A stretch of 64,000 bases of DNA, taken from NCBI GenBank assembly GCA_016720065.1, contig JADJXY010000002.1:2803001-2867000 (forward strand), written 5' to 3'. Positions 37,958-45,126 of the stretch are shown in pieces. Each line of letters opens with the position of its first letter. Within the stretch, counting starts at the first letter, position 1. The DNA is from Betaproteobacteria bacterium. Its GTDB lineage: Bacteria > Pseudomonadota > Gammaproteobacteria > Burkholderiales > Rhodocyclaceae. A program made the translations under genes and the position numbers. The notes beneath the pieces are model-generated. The model did not search any database. It was not told where the DNA came from and saw nothing but the letters and a program-made list of their open reading frames with translations.

Positions 37958-38206
37958 ATGGCCCTGACCCTGACCCTCATCGCCCTGGCCGCCCGTTTCG
38001 CGGCGGACATCTTCGAGCCCACGTATCTGGAAACGCTGACGGGGCGGGGGAGCGGGCCATCTTTCCGACCCGGGAGGACCCGCAGCGCCTGGACATGCTG
38101 CGCGACCTGGAGCCGAAAGAGCGGCGCCTGATGTCGCGGCTGTGGACGGAGATCAAGGTGAAAGAGCCAGGCCCACCTGGACGGCCCGGACCAGGGACAG
38201 GAGGCC
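37958..38206 (+). pseudogene. Possible frameshifted gene remnant, unrecognised
   Basis: The plus strand reads MALTLTLIALAARFAADIFE then PTYLETLTG. After a frame change near 38045 it continues ERAIFPTREDPQRLDMLRDL then EPKERRLMSRLWTEIKVKE. Both parts look protein-like and adjoin at one point, as expected for a single broken gene. I do not recognise the family. It lies in a decayed stretch between an orphan antitoxin and a small secreted protein. Confidence 0.3.
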
Positions 38207-38230
38207 GAAGCCCCTGTCCCGAACGGGAAC

Positions 38231-38491
38231 TCAGGCCCGTCCGCCGCGACGCTGGCGGTCGCCCGGCCGCTCATTGTCCCTGCCGCGGGGCCGCTCGCTG
38301 GCTTCCCGGGCAAGAATGAGTTCGCCGTCGAGGGCACCAAGCTTCTCGCGCTTCTCGGGCTTTTGGGGCTTCTCCGGACGCTCGGCCCGGGCGACCGTGG
38401 AGTCGCCGCCGTAGGTCTGGAGCGCCGTAGCCGGCAGGCTCAGGGAGAGCAGAAGGGAAGAGGCGGCGAGGGAAAGCAGGGTCTTGGTCAT
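38231..38491 (-). CDS. Small secreted basic protein, unknown function
   Basis: 86 residues: a clear signal peptide (LLSLAASSLLLSLSLPATA) followed by a highly charged, Pro/Lys/Glu/Arg-rich chain ending RPGDRQRRGGRA. AAGGAG stands 7 bases before the ATG at 38491, fixing this start. No family recognised. A sigma-54-type promoter lies 86 bases upstream, and an NtrC-type regulator is encoded nearby, suggesting regulated expression (inference). Confidence 0.65.
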   Translation of the reverse strand: MTKTLLSLAASSLLLSLSLPATALQTYGGDSTVARAERPEKPQKPEKREKLGALDGELILAREASERPRGRDNERPGDRQRRGGRA

Positions 38492-38576
38492 TTGGAATCT
38501 CCTTGTTTCGGTTTCTCGGTTGGATCGGGGTTGCGGGAGCGGGAAGCTTGACTCCCCTCCGCGCAAGCCATCTCAC

Positions 38577-38591
38577 GCATTCCCCGTGCCA
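38577..38591 (-). promoter_or_regulatory. Sigma-54-type promoter
   Basis: On the minus strand TGGCACGGGGAATGC has the GG (-24) and GC (-12) pairs with exactly 10 bases between and matches TGGCACG-N4-TTGC at all but one position. It points at the small secreted protein gene and lies 0.5 kb from the end of an NtrC-type regulator gene. Confidence 0.55.
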
Positions 38592-38794
38592 GGGAGGCCA
38601 CGTTTCACAACCGATTGATTAATCTCCAGTTTATTGTTTTGAGCCGCAAATACAGGGCCTGACTTGGGCCGACAAGGGTCATTTGCCCGTCCAGGCGGGG
38701 GATATGCCCCAGCCATGGACCCCCTTTGGATTCGCCGGCCGCAGGCCGAAATCACGCCACAGGCTTGCACCCGACCGCGCTGCGACTCAAGCGG

Positions 38795-38960
38795 CTAGTG
38801 GTCAGTCAGATAGGTTTGCGTCGATGCCGAGGCGCGCGCATCCGCGCCCCGATCGCGCGAAGCGAACCGCAGCCATAGCCGAAGCTATGGCGAGGATGAG
38901 CGACGAGCGGGGATGCGGGGCGTGCCGAACATAGCTGAACCTATGTGACTGACTACTAGT
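38795..38960. repeat. Long palindromic intergenic element, copy A
   Basis: About 166 bases forming one long imperfect palindrome. The ends are CTAGTGGTCAGTCA and TGACTGACTACTAG, with an apical hairpin GCCATAGC-CGAA-GCTATGGC. It is followed directly by copy B with a shared ACTAGT. The gene-free stretch 38492-39130 consists mainly of the sigma-54 promoter, A/T-rich spacer and copies A and B. Confidence 0.75.
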
Positions 38961-39135
38961 GGTCTGCTTCGTAATTGGCGGAACACGATGAAAGCGCCGG
39001 ATTTGCGTTTCTGGCTAGGCGCCGCAGTTGGCAACCTCGGCAGCGATAGCCGAAGCTATCGCGAGGATGAGCAACAACGCCAGGAGCGCAAAGACAAGCT
39101 TTCATGTTTCGTTAATTGCGAAGCAGACCACTAGT
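38955..39135. repeat. Long palindromic intergenic element, copy B
   Basis: About 181 bases with terminal inverted repeats ACTAGTGGTCTGCTTCG / CGAAGCAGACCACTAGT. The apical hairpin GCGATAGC-CGAA-GCTATCGC differs from copy A by a compensating C-G to G-C exchange. Its right end overlaps and supplies the TAG stop codon of the response regulator gene. Confidence 0.75.
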
Positions 39136-40555
39136 TGGGCAACCCCTGGCCCTTGCGGCCAAGGCCGTGCTTGTCGATGCGGTAGCGCAGGGTATCGCGG
39201 GAAATGCCCAGGAGACGGGCCGCGTGGGTGACGTTCCAATGGCTCCGCTCCAGCGCCTGGGACAGCATTTCCCGTTCGATCTGATCCAGGGTGCTGCCAC
39301 CGGCCAGGGTCAGGGGGGCGGCGGGAGGCGGTGGCGCAGGGGTCCGGGCCGGCTCTCCGCCCAGAAGGGCGCAAAACGGGAGCCCGGCCGCCTCGATGAC
39401 CGGACCCTCTGCGAGCAGGACCGCCTGTTCGACGGCGTTGCGCAGTTCCCGCACGTTGCCGGGCCAGCCATAGGCGAGCAAGGCCCGCTCCGCGCCGGGA
39501 GCGAAGGCCAGCCCCGGCTTGCGATAGCGGGTGCTGTGCAGGGCGAGGAAGTGCCGCGCCAGATGCAGCACATCCTCGCCGCGTTCCCGCAGGGGAGGGA
39601 CGGCCAGCTCGACGATGCGCAGGCGGAAATAGAGGTCGGAGCGGAAGCGCCCTTCCCCCACCAATTTTTCCAGAGGTTGGTGCGTTGCAGCGATGATGCG
39701 CACATTGACCCGCTGGTCGCGGATGCTGCCCAGGCGCCGCACGGTCTTCTCCTCCAGAAGCTTCAGCAGCTTGACCTGAAGCGCCGGTTCCATGTCGCCG
39801 ATTTCGTCCAGGAACAGGGTGCCGCCGTCGGCCGCTTCGACCAGGCCGATCTTGCGCTCCCGGGCGTCGGTGAAAGCGCCCTTCTCGTGGCCGAAGAGTT
39901 CGGCTTCGAGCAGGGTGGCCGGGATCGAACCGCAGTTGAGTTCGATGAAAGGCCCCTTGGCCCGGGGTCCGTCGTGGTGCAGAGCCCGGGCCACCAGTTC
40001 CTTCCCGGTCCCGGTTTCGCCGGAAACGAGCACTGCCGGGGGCTCGTCGTCCCCCAGGGCCGCTTCGGCCTCGCCCAGGCGGGCCAGGGTATTGCGCAGC
40101 TTCTGCATGGCGGCGGACTCGCCCAGGAGGGCCGCGACACCGTGACCGCGAAAATCCCGCTCGCGGTAGTAGGCGAGGGCGGTTTCGGAACGTTGGCCGC
40201 CCACCACCTTTTCGATGGCCAGGCGCAACTTGCTCAGCACCAGGGGCTTGGTGAGGAAATCGACGGCCCCCAGCTTCATGGCCTCGACCGCCAGATCGAC
40301 GCTCCCCTGGCCGGTGAGCATGATGACCGGAATGCCGCCGCCCAGGCTCTTCAGGATGGCGAGGAATTCGAGCCCGTTACGGCCGGGAAGCTGGTAGTCG
40401 AGCAGGATGACATCGGGCCGGAACTCGGCGATCAGGCGTTCGCCTTCCTCGGCACTTTCGGCGGTGCGCACCTCGTAGCCGGAGCGCTCGAGGTAGAGAC
40501 GGATGTTCTTGGCGAGGACGGTTTCGTCATCGATGATCAGGATTCCGGCGGCCAT
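39131..40555 (-). CDS. NtrC-family sigma-54-dependent response regulator
   Basis: A 474-residue regulator. The receiver domain has the phospho-Asp at residue 53 (LLDYQLPG). The AAA+ domain has Walker A GETGTGKE, the sigma-54 loop GAFTDA instead of the usual GAFTGA, and FLDEIGDM. A C-terminal Fis-type helix-turn-helix (WNVTHAARLLGISRDTLRYR) follows a Pro-rich linker. It is paired with the histidine kinase gene 3 bases upstream. The stop codon comes from the adjoining palindromic repeat. Confidence 0.95.
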   Translation of the reverse strand: MAAGILIIDDETVLAKNIRLYLERSGYEVRTAESAEEGERLIAEFRPDVILLDYQLPGRNGLEFLAILKSLGGGIPVIMLTGQGSVDLAVEAMKLGAVDFLTKPLVLSKLRLAIEKVVGGQRSETALAYYRERDFRGHGVAALLGESAAMQKLRNTLARLGEAEAALGDDEPPAVLVSGETGTGKELVARALHHDGPRAKGPFIELNCGSIPATLLEAELFGHEKGAFTDARERKIGLVEAADGGTLFLDEIGDMEPALQVKLLKLLEEKTVRRLGSIRDQRVNVRIIAATHQPLEKLVGEGRFRSDLYFRLRIVELAVPPLRERGEDVLHLARHFLALHSTRYRKPGLAFAPGAERALLAYGWPGNVRELRNAVEQAVLLAEGPVIEAAGLPFCALLGGEPARTPAPPPPAAPLTLAGGSTLDQIEREMLSQALERSHWNVTHAARLLGISRDTLRYRIDKHGLGRKGQGLPN

Positions 40556-40558
40556 GAT

Positions 40559-41920
40559 CTACTCCCAGACCGGCAGATGCAGGCGAACGAGGGTTCCCTT
40601 GCCGGGGACGCTCTCCAGATCCACCGCACCGCCGAAGCGCTCGACCAGGCGGCGCACCAGGGGAAGCCCCAGACCAAGTCCCTTGGGCTTGGTGGTGTAG
40701 AAGGGCTTGAAGACGCGGCTGGCTTCGGCGGGGGTGATGCCGGGGCCGTCGTCCCGCACTTCCGCGATGCATTCCGCGCCCTGGCGGTGGCCGGCCAGGA
40801 CGATGTGACCCGGACCCGTCATGGCTTCGCCGGCATTGACCACCAGGCTGCCCAGCATCTGGGTCAGCAGGGCACCGTCGCCCCGCACGGTCGGCAGATC
40901 CGGGGCGGCCTCGACGCTGACGCGGATGCCACGCCGCTCCAGATCGCGCCGGTAGGTCTCGGCCACCTCGGAGAACAGAGTGGCGAGGTCCACCGGCCCC
41001 AGGGCCGCATGGGCCGGCTTGGCGTAGGTGAGCAATTGGCGCACCCAGCCTTCGAGGCGATCGACCTGGGCAACGATATCCTGGGCGCACTCCCGGGCCT
41101 GGTCGGGGAGGGGGCTCTCCAGGGCGAGTTCGGCTGAGGAGCGGATGGCAGCGAGGGGATTGCGCAGGCCGTGGGCCACGGCCGACCCCATCTCGCCCAC
41201 CACCGCGAGGGATTCCGATTCCACCAGCCGGTCGCCCTGAATTTCGATGATGCGCTGGGCGCGCCAGACGATCCAGAATAGCGCTGCATAGAGAAAGGCC
41301 GCAGCTACCACCGCCGCCAGCCAGATCAGGCGGCGCCCCTCCGCAAGGGTTTCGAACAGGTCTGCCGGCACCTTGTACAGTTCGACGACCCCCACGATGC
41401 GGCGTCCGTGCACGTCGAAGATCGGCACGTAACTCTCGACGAACTGCTTGTGCCCGTCGCCCAGGTGCTGGTGCTCCGACTTGACGAGATGGCCGGGGTC
41501 GACGACGCCGCTATGGACGACCAGATCGGCCCCCAGCGCCTCCTCCAATTCTTCATTGCGCTCGAAACGCTTGCCGATGAGGCCCGCGTCGCTGGACCAG
41601 ACCATGCGTCGATCCGCCGAATAGACGTTGATGCGCAGCACCCCGGGAATACGATTCACATGGCCGAGGAAATCCTGGAAGGGCTGGGTGCCCGCGCCGG
41701 TGGCGCCGCTGAAGAAGTCGTAGGCGTTCTCCGTCGCCACGATGCTGCGGACGAAGCCCGCGGTGATCTCGGCGTCCTGGCGGATCATCCGGTCGGTGAG
41801 AAAGCTGGCCAGCGCCCACGCAGCAACGGCACTCACGGTGACCACCGACGCCAGGGTCGTGAGCGAGAACCAGCGAATCAGATTGAAGTCATCGGGCAAG
41901 CGAGCGCCAATACGGGCCAT
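40559..41920 (-). CDS. Membrane sensor histidine kinase
   Basis: A 453-residue kinase. TM1 (FSLTTLASVVTVSAVAAWAL) and TM2 (LIWLAAVVAAAFLYAALFWI) flank a periplasmic sensor of about 170 residues. The H-box is GEMGSAVAHGLRNPLAAIRS, followed by the ATPase domain (NAGEAMTG, RDDGPGI, GLGLGLPLVRRLVERFGG). It resembles the NtrB/ZraS style of kinase that activates sigma-54 regulators. Its signal is unknown. GGAGAG precedes the start. Confidence 0.94.
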   Translation of the reverse strand: MARIGARLPDDFNLIRWFSLTTLASVVTVSAVAAWALASFLTDRMIRQDAEITAGFVRSIVATENAYDFFSGATGAGTQPFQDFLGHVNRIPGVLRINVYSADRRMVWSSDAGLIGKRFERNEELEEALGADLVVHSGVVDPGHLVKSEHQHLGDGHKQFVESYVPIFDVHGRRIVGVVELYKVPADLFETLAEGRRLIWLAAVVAAAFLYAALFWIVWRAQRIIEIQGDRLVESESLAVVGEMGSAVAHGLRNPLAAIRSSAELALESPLPDQARECAQDIVAQVDRLEGWVRQLLTYAKPAHAALGPVDLATLFSEVAETYRRDLERRGIRVSVEAAPDLPTVRGDGALLTQMLGSLVVNAGEAMTGPGHIVLAGHRQGAECIAEVRDDGPGITPAEASRVFKPFYTTKPKGLGLGLPLVRRLVERFGGAVDLESVPGKGTLVRLHLPVWE

Positions 41921-41968
41921 TTTCTCTCTCCAGCATTGCGCTTGACCGACAGCGCAACGTCCATCAGG

Positions 41969-42112
41969 CTAGGCGTCAGTCACGTCGGTTCGGCACAATG
42001 TACGGCGCCGCTCACCCTCGCCATGGCTCGGGGCATGGCTGCGGTTCACCGCGCGCGATCCGGGCGCGGATGCGCCTCGGCATTGACCCAAACCTGTTTG
42101 ACTGACTCCTGG
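41969..42112. repeat. Long palindromic intergenic element, copy C (inverted)
   Basis: A diverged copy, about 144 bases, in the opposite orientation to copy A. Its reverse complement shares GTCAGTCA, AGGTTTG, ATGCCGAGGCGC, ATCCGCGCCC and AACCGCAGCCAT with copy A in the same order. Together the copies bracket the two-component operon. Confidence 0.65.
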
Positions 42113-42169
42113 AACTATTCAACCGCGGCTCCCCCGCCGCGCCCATTCTCGTGACCTGGCTGTGCAAAC

Positions 42170-42946
42170 ATGTTTTTCTTGCGTTTTATTCCCTCCATTA
42201 TCCTCCTCCCGGCGCGCCTGGTGTTTGCCCTCCTTGCACTGGCACCCCTGGGCGCATCCGGCCAGACCACCGTGAGCCTCAATCTGGACTACGCCGAAGG
42301 CAAGTACGGCGAACGTGAGCGCTCGACCGCCTGGACGCTGCCCCTCATCTTCAAACATCAGGCCGGGCCTTGGGTGTGGAAACTTCATCTTCCCTACGTA
42401 CGCGCAACGGGCACGGCGAGCGCCGGCGGCGACCGATTCAGTCCCGTCCGCCAGACCCAGGAGGGTTTCGGCGATCTCACCGCAACCGTGCTCCACGAGA
42501 TCATCGACCAGGGAGACGAGGGACTGCAGGCCGACCTCGGCTTCAAGGCCAAGCTCGCCACCGCGGCCCGGCGCAACGATCTGATCACGACGGGGCGCAA
42601 CGATTACTCGCTGCTGGTCGACCTCCTGCAACCCCTGGGCGATGCCCGGGCCACGGTGACCCTGGGCCGAACCTACAAAGAGGATCCCGAGGGCGTCGAT
42701 TACCGCAACCCCTGGTTCGGCTCCCTGGGCATTGGACACAGGTTTGGGGGAAATTCCGAAATCGGTGCTTATTACGACTACCGCCAGGCCCTGACCGGCG
42801 GCGGTTCCCCGGTCAGCGAGGCCACACTGTACGCGGAATGGCGTTTCGGTCCGGGCTACAAGGGTCAGGTTTATCTGGTCAAAGGCTTTGCGGACGCCAG
42901 TCCGGACTTCGGCGCCGGCCTGACGCTGAGCGTGCGCTTCGACTAG
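42170..42946 (+). CDS. Outer-membrane beta-barrel protein, transporter-like
   Basis: 258 residues with a signal peptide (LVFALLALAPLGASGQ) and alternating beta-strand pattern ending in LTLSVRFD. Blocks such as TLPLIFKHQAGPWVWKLHLP and GFGDLTATVLHEI resemble outer-membrane proteins annotated as transporter or phenol-degradation (MetA-like) proteins. No substrate can be assigned. It precedes a VanZ gene by 8 bases and follows palindromic copy C. Confidence 0.7.
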   Translation: MFFLRFIPSIILLPARLVFALLALAPLGASGQTTVSLNLDYAEGKYGERERSTAWTLPLIFKHQAGPWVWKLHLPYVRATGTASAGGDRFSPVRQTQEGFGDLTATVLHEIIDQGDEGLQADLGFKAKLATAARRNDLITTGRNDYSLLVDLLQPLGDARATVTLGRTYKEDPEGVDYRNPWFGSLGIGHRFGGNSEIGAYYDYRQALTGGGSPVSEATLYAEWRFGPGYKGQVYLVKGFADASPDFGAGLTLSVRFD

Positions 42947-42954
42947 CCCGGAAC

Positions 42955-44007
42955 ATGAGTTTTCGCAGCCCGGATGTCCTTTCCCGCTACCTCGCCCTGG
43001 CGTGGTGCGGACTGCTCATTTACGCCAGCCTCCACCCCTTTTCCGGCTGGCGCGATACGGGGGCTTCGGCCTTTGCCTTCCTTGAGGCGGGCTGGCCCCG
43101 CTACTGGACAGCTTTCGACCTTGCGACCAATGTCGCCGTCTACATCCCCTTGGGATTTCTGTGTGCCCTCGCCCTGATCCGACTGCCGGGCCGCTGGACG
43201 GGAGCGGTACTGGCTACGCTCATCGCCGCGAGCCTCAGCTTTGCCCTGGAGTGCATCCAGACCTGGCTGCCCTCTCGCGTACCGTCCAACGTGGACTTCG
43301 CCTGCAACGCGGCGGGGGGGCTGCTGGGGGCGGTGCTCGGCACCCGGAGCGGTCCCCGCCTCTTCACCCGCATCAAGCACTGGCAGCAAGGACTGTTCGT
43401 GTCGCTGAGGCACAGCGAATTTGGCCTCACCTTGCTGGCACTCTGGCTGCTCATCCCCCTCTCGCCGGAAATCCTCCTCTTCGGTGCGGGAGACCTGCGG
43501 CATACCCTCGGTCTCCCGGGGGCAGTCCCCTTTGCAGCGCCCAGCTTCATTCTGATCGAAGCGGCGGTCACCGCCTGCAACCTGCTCGCCGTTGGACTGG
43601 TGGCAGCCCTGCTCGCCGCGCGCCTGAGCATCGCCTACGGTCTGGCCGCTGCGCTCCTGCTGCTGGGACTGGTGGTACGCACCTTGGCGGCAGCCATCCT
43701 GGTCGGCCCCGGCGAGGCCCTGGCCTGGTTCACCCCCGGGGCTCAACTGGGCCTTCCCGTCGGCACCGCCCTTCTGGTCCTGACCCTGCCGCTGCCCCAG
43801 ATCGGTCGCCAGATGGTCTCCGCCATGGCCCTCATGGCGGCCACCGTACTGGTCAATCTGGCGCCACCCAATCCCTATTCCGCCGCCGCCCTGGCCGTAT
43901 GGAGCCAGGGGCACTTCCTCAACTTCAACGGGCTCACCCGCCTGGTCGCCACCCTGTGGCCCTTCCTGGCCCTGCCGTTCATCCTGCTCTCCGGGCGACG
44001 CCTCTGA
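42955..44007 (+). CDS. VanZ-family multi-pass membrane protein
   Basis: A 350-residue protein of about nine TM segments. The N-terminal half carries the VanZ pattern (LIYASLHPFSGWR, NVAVYIPLGFL, LSFALECIQTWLPSRVPSNV then DFACNAAGG). The second half is an additional hydrophobic domain. VanZ relatives are linked to envelope processes and exopolysaccharide loci; function uncertain. The ATG at 42955 is the family start; the frame extends far upstream only as a shadow. Confidence 0.83.
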   Translation: MSFRSPDVLSRYLALAWCGLLIYASLHPFSGWRDTGASAFAFLEAGWPRYWTAFDLATNVAVYIPLGFLCALALIRLPGRWTGAVLATLIAASLSFALECIQTWLPSRVPSNVDFACNAAGGLLGAVLGTRSGPRLFTRIKHWQQGLFVSLRHSEFGLTLLALWLLIPLSPEILLFGAGDLRHTLGLPGAVPFAAPSFILIEAAVTACNLLAVGLVAALLAARLSIAYGLAAALLLLGLVVRTLAAAILVGPGEALAWFTPGAQLGLPVGTALLVLTLPLPQIGRQMVSAMALMAATVLVNLAPPNPYSAAALAVWSQGHFLNFNGLTRLVATLWPFLALPFILLSGRRL

Positions 44008-44140
44008 GTTCTCCGGCCGGGGCGCCGGCGGGTTAGCACCGGGGGAAACGTTTCAGAGGTCCGGGGCAGAAGGGATGCGAGGCATCTGTAAGCGGTCACC
44101 CGGGGTTTCCCGCATAATGAGCCCCCCACAGGAGGCCCCC

Positions 44141-44449
44141 ATGAGCCACTTCAAATATCACGTCTTTTTTTGCTGCAACCAGCGCGACCCCGGCGAGATC
44201 TGCTGCAATGCCCACGGCGCTTCGGAGGTGCAGACCTACGCGAAGGACCGCGTCGCCAAGCTGAAGTTGAAGGGCCCGGGCAAGGTGCGCATCAACAAGG
44301 CCGGCTGCCTGGATCGCTGCGACCAGGGCCCGGTGATGGTGGTTTACCCCGAGGCCGTCTGGTACACCTACGTGGATAAGGAAGATGTGGAGGAAATCAT
44401 CCAGGAACACCTGATCCACGGCCGCGTGGTGGAGCGCCTCAAGATATGA
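44141..44449 (+). CDS. Thioredoxin-like 2Fe-2S ferredoxin
   Basis: A 102-residue ferredoxin of the thioredoxin-fold, NuoE-like type. Cluster-ligand Cys lie in FFCCNQRDPGEICC and GCLDRCDQGPVMVVYP. An AGGAGG ribosome binding site precedes the ATG. Small ferredoxins of this type serve as electron carriers with unknown partners. The stop overlaps the next start by 4 bases (ATGA), indicating coupling with the hydrolase. Confidence 0.9.
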   Translation: MSHFKYHVFFCCNQRDPGEICCNAHGASEVQTYAKDRVAKLKLKGPGKVRINKAGCLDRCDQGPVMVVYPEAVWYTYVDKEDVEEIIQEHLIHGRVVERLKI

Positions 44450-45084
44450 AGGTCGTGGAAGAGAAAATCCTGGTCGATGGCCCGGCCGGACGCATCGAGG
44501 TCATCATGGAGAAGCCCGATGCCCCGCGGGGCATCGCCCTGGTGGCCCACCCGCATCCCATCGGGGGCGGTGCCAATACCAACAAGGTGGCCTACACCCT
44601 GGCCCGCACCTTCGTCAGCCTGGGCTACGCCGCCTTCCGCCCCAACTTCAGAGGCGTCGGCGGCAGCGAGGGGGAGCACGACGAGGGCGTCGGCGAAACC
44701 GACGACCTGCTGGCGGTGCTGCACGACGCCCGGTGCCGCTGCGGCGACCTGGCGGTGGCCCTGGCCGGCTTTTCCTTCGGCGCCTATTGCCAGACCCGGG
44801 TCGCCAGACGCCTGGCCGAATCCGGCCATCCTGCCCAGCGCCTGGTTCTGGTCGGTACGGCGGCCGGCTTCGTGGAAGGGACCCGCCGCTACGACACCGA
44901 AGCCGTGCCCCACGACACCCTCGTCATCCACGGCTCGGCGGATGAAACGGTGCCGCTCCAGAACGTGCTGGACTGGGCTCTTCCCCTGGACCTGCCGGTG
45001 GTGGTGGTGCCCGGCGCCGACCACTTCTTCCACCGTCGGCTGCACCTCATCCGCGATATCGTCACCCGGGCCTGGCGGCACTGA
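44446..45084 (+). CDS. Alpha/beta hydrolase
   Basis: A 212-residue serine-hydrolase-fold protein. The oxyanion region is VAHPHPIGGG, the nucleophile elbow is ALAGFSFGAYC, and the triad ends with VIHGSADETVPL and GADHFFHRR. It belongs to the short hydrolase family often next to small ferredoxins in betaproteobacteria. Substrate unknown. Translation is coupled to the ferredoxin gene. Confidence 0.9.
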   Translation: MKVVEEKILVDGPAGRIEVIMEKPDAPRGIALVAHPHPIGGGANTNKVAYTLARTFVSLGYAAFRPNFRGVGGSEGEHDEGVGETDDLLAVLHDARCRCGDLAVALAGFSFGAYCQTRVARRLAESGHPAQRLVLVGTAAGFVEGTRRYDTEAVPHDTLVIHGSADETVPLQNVLDWALPLDLPVVVVPGADHFFHRRLHLIRDIVTRAWRH

Positions 45085-45126
45085 GGGCCGGAAGAGACGG
45101 GGCCTCGCGCAGCGGGGCCCCGGACG

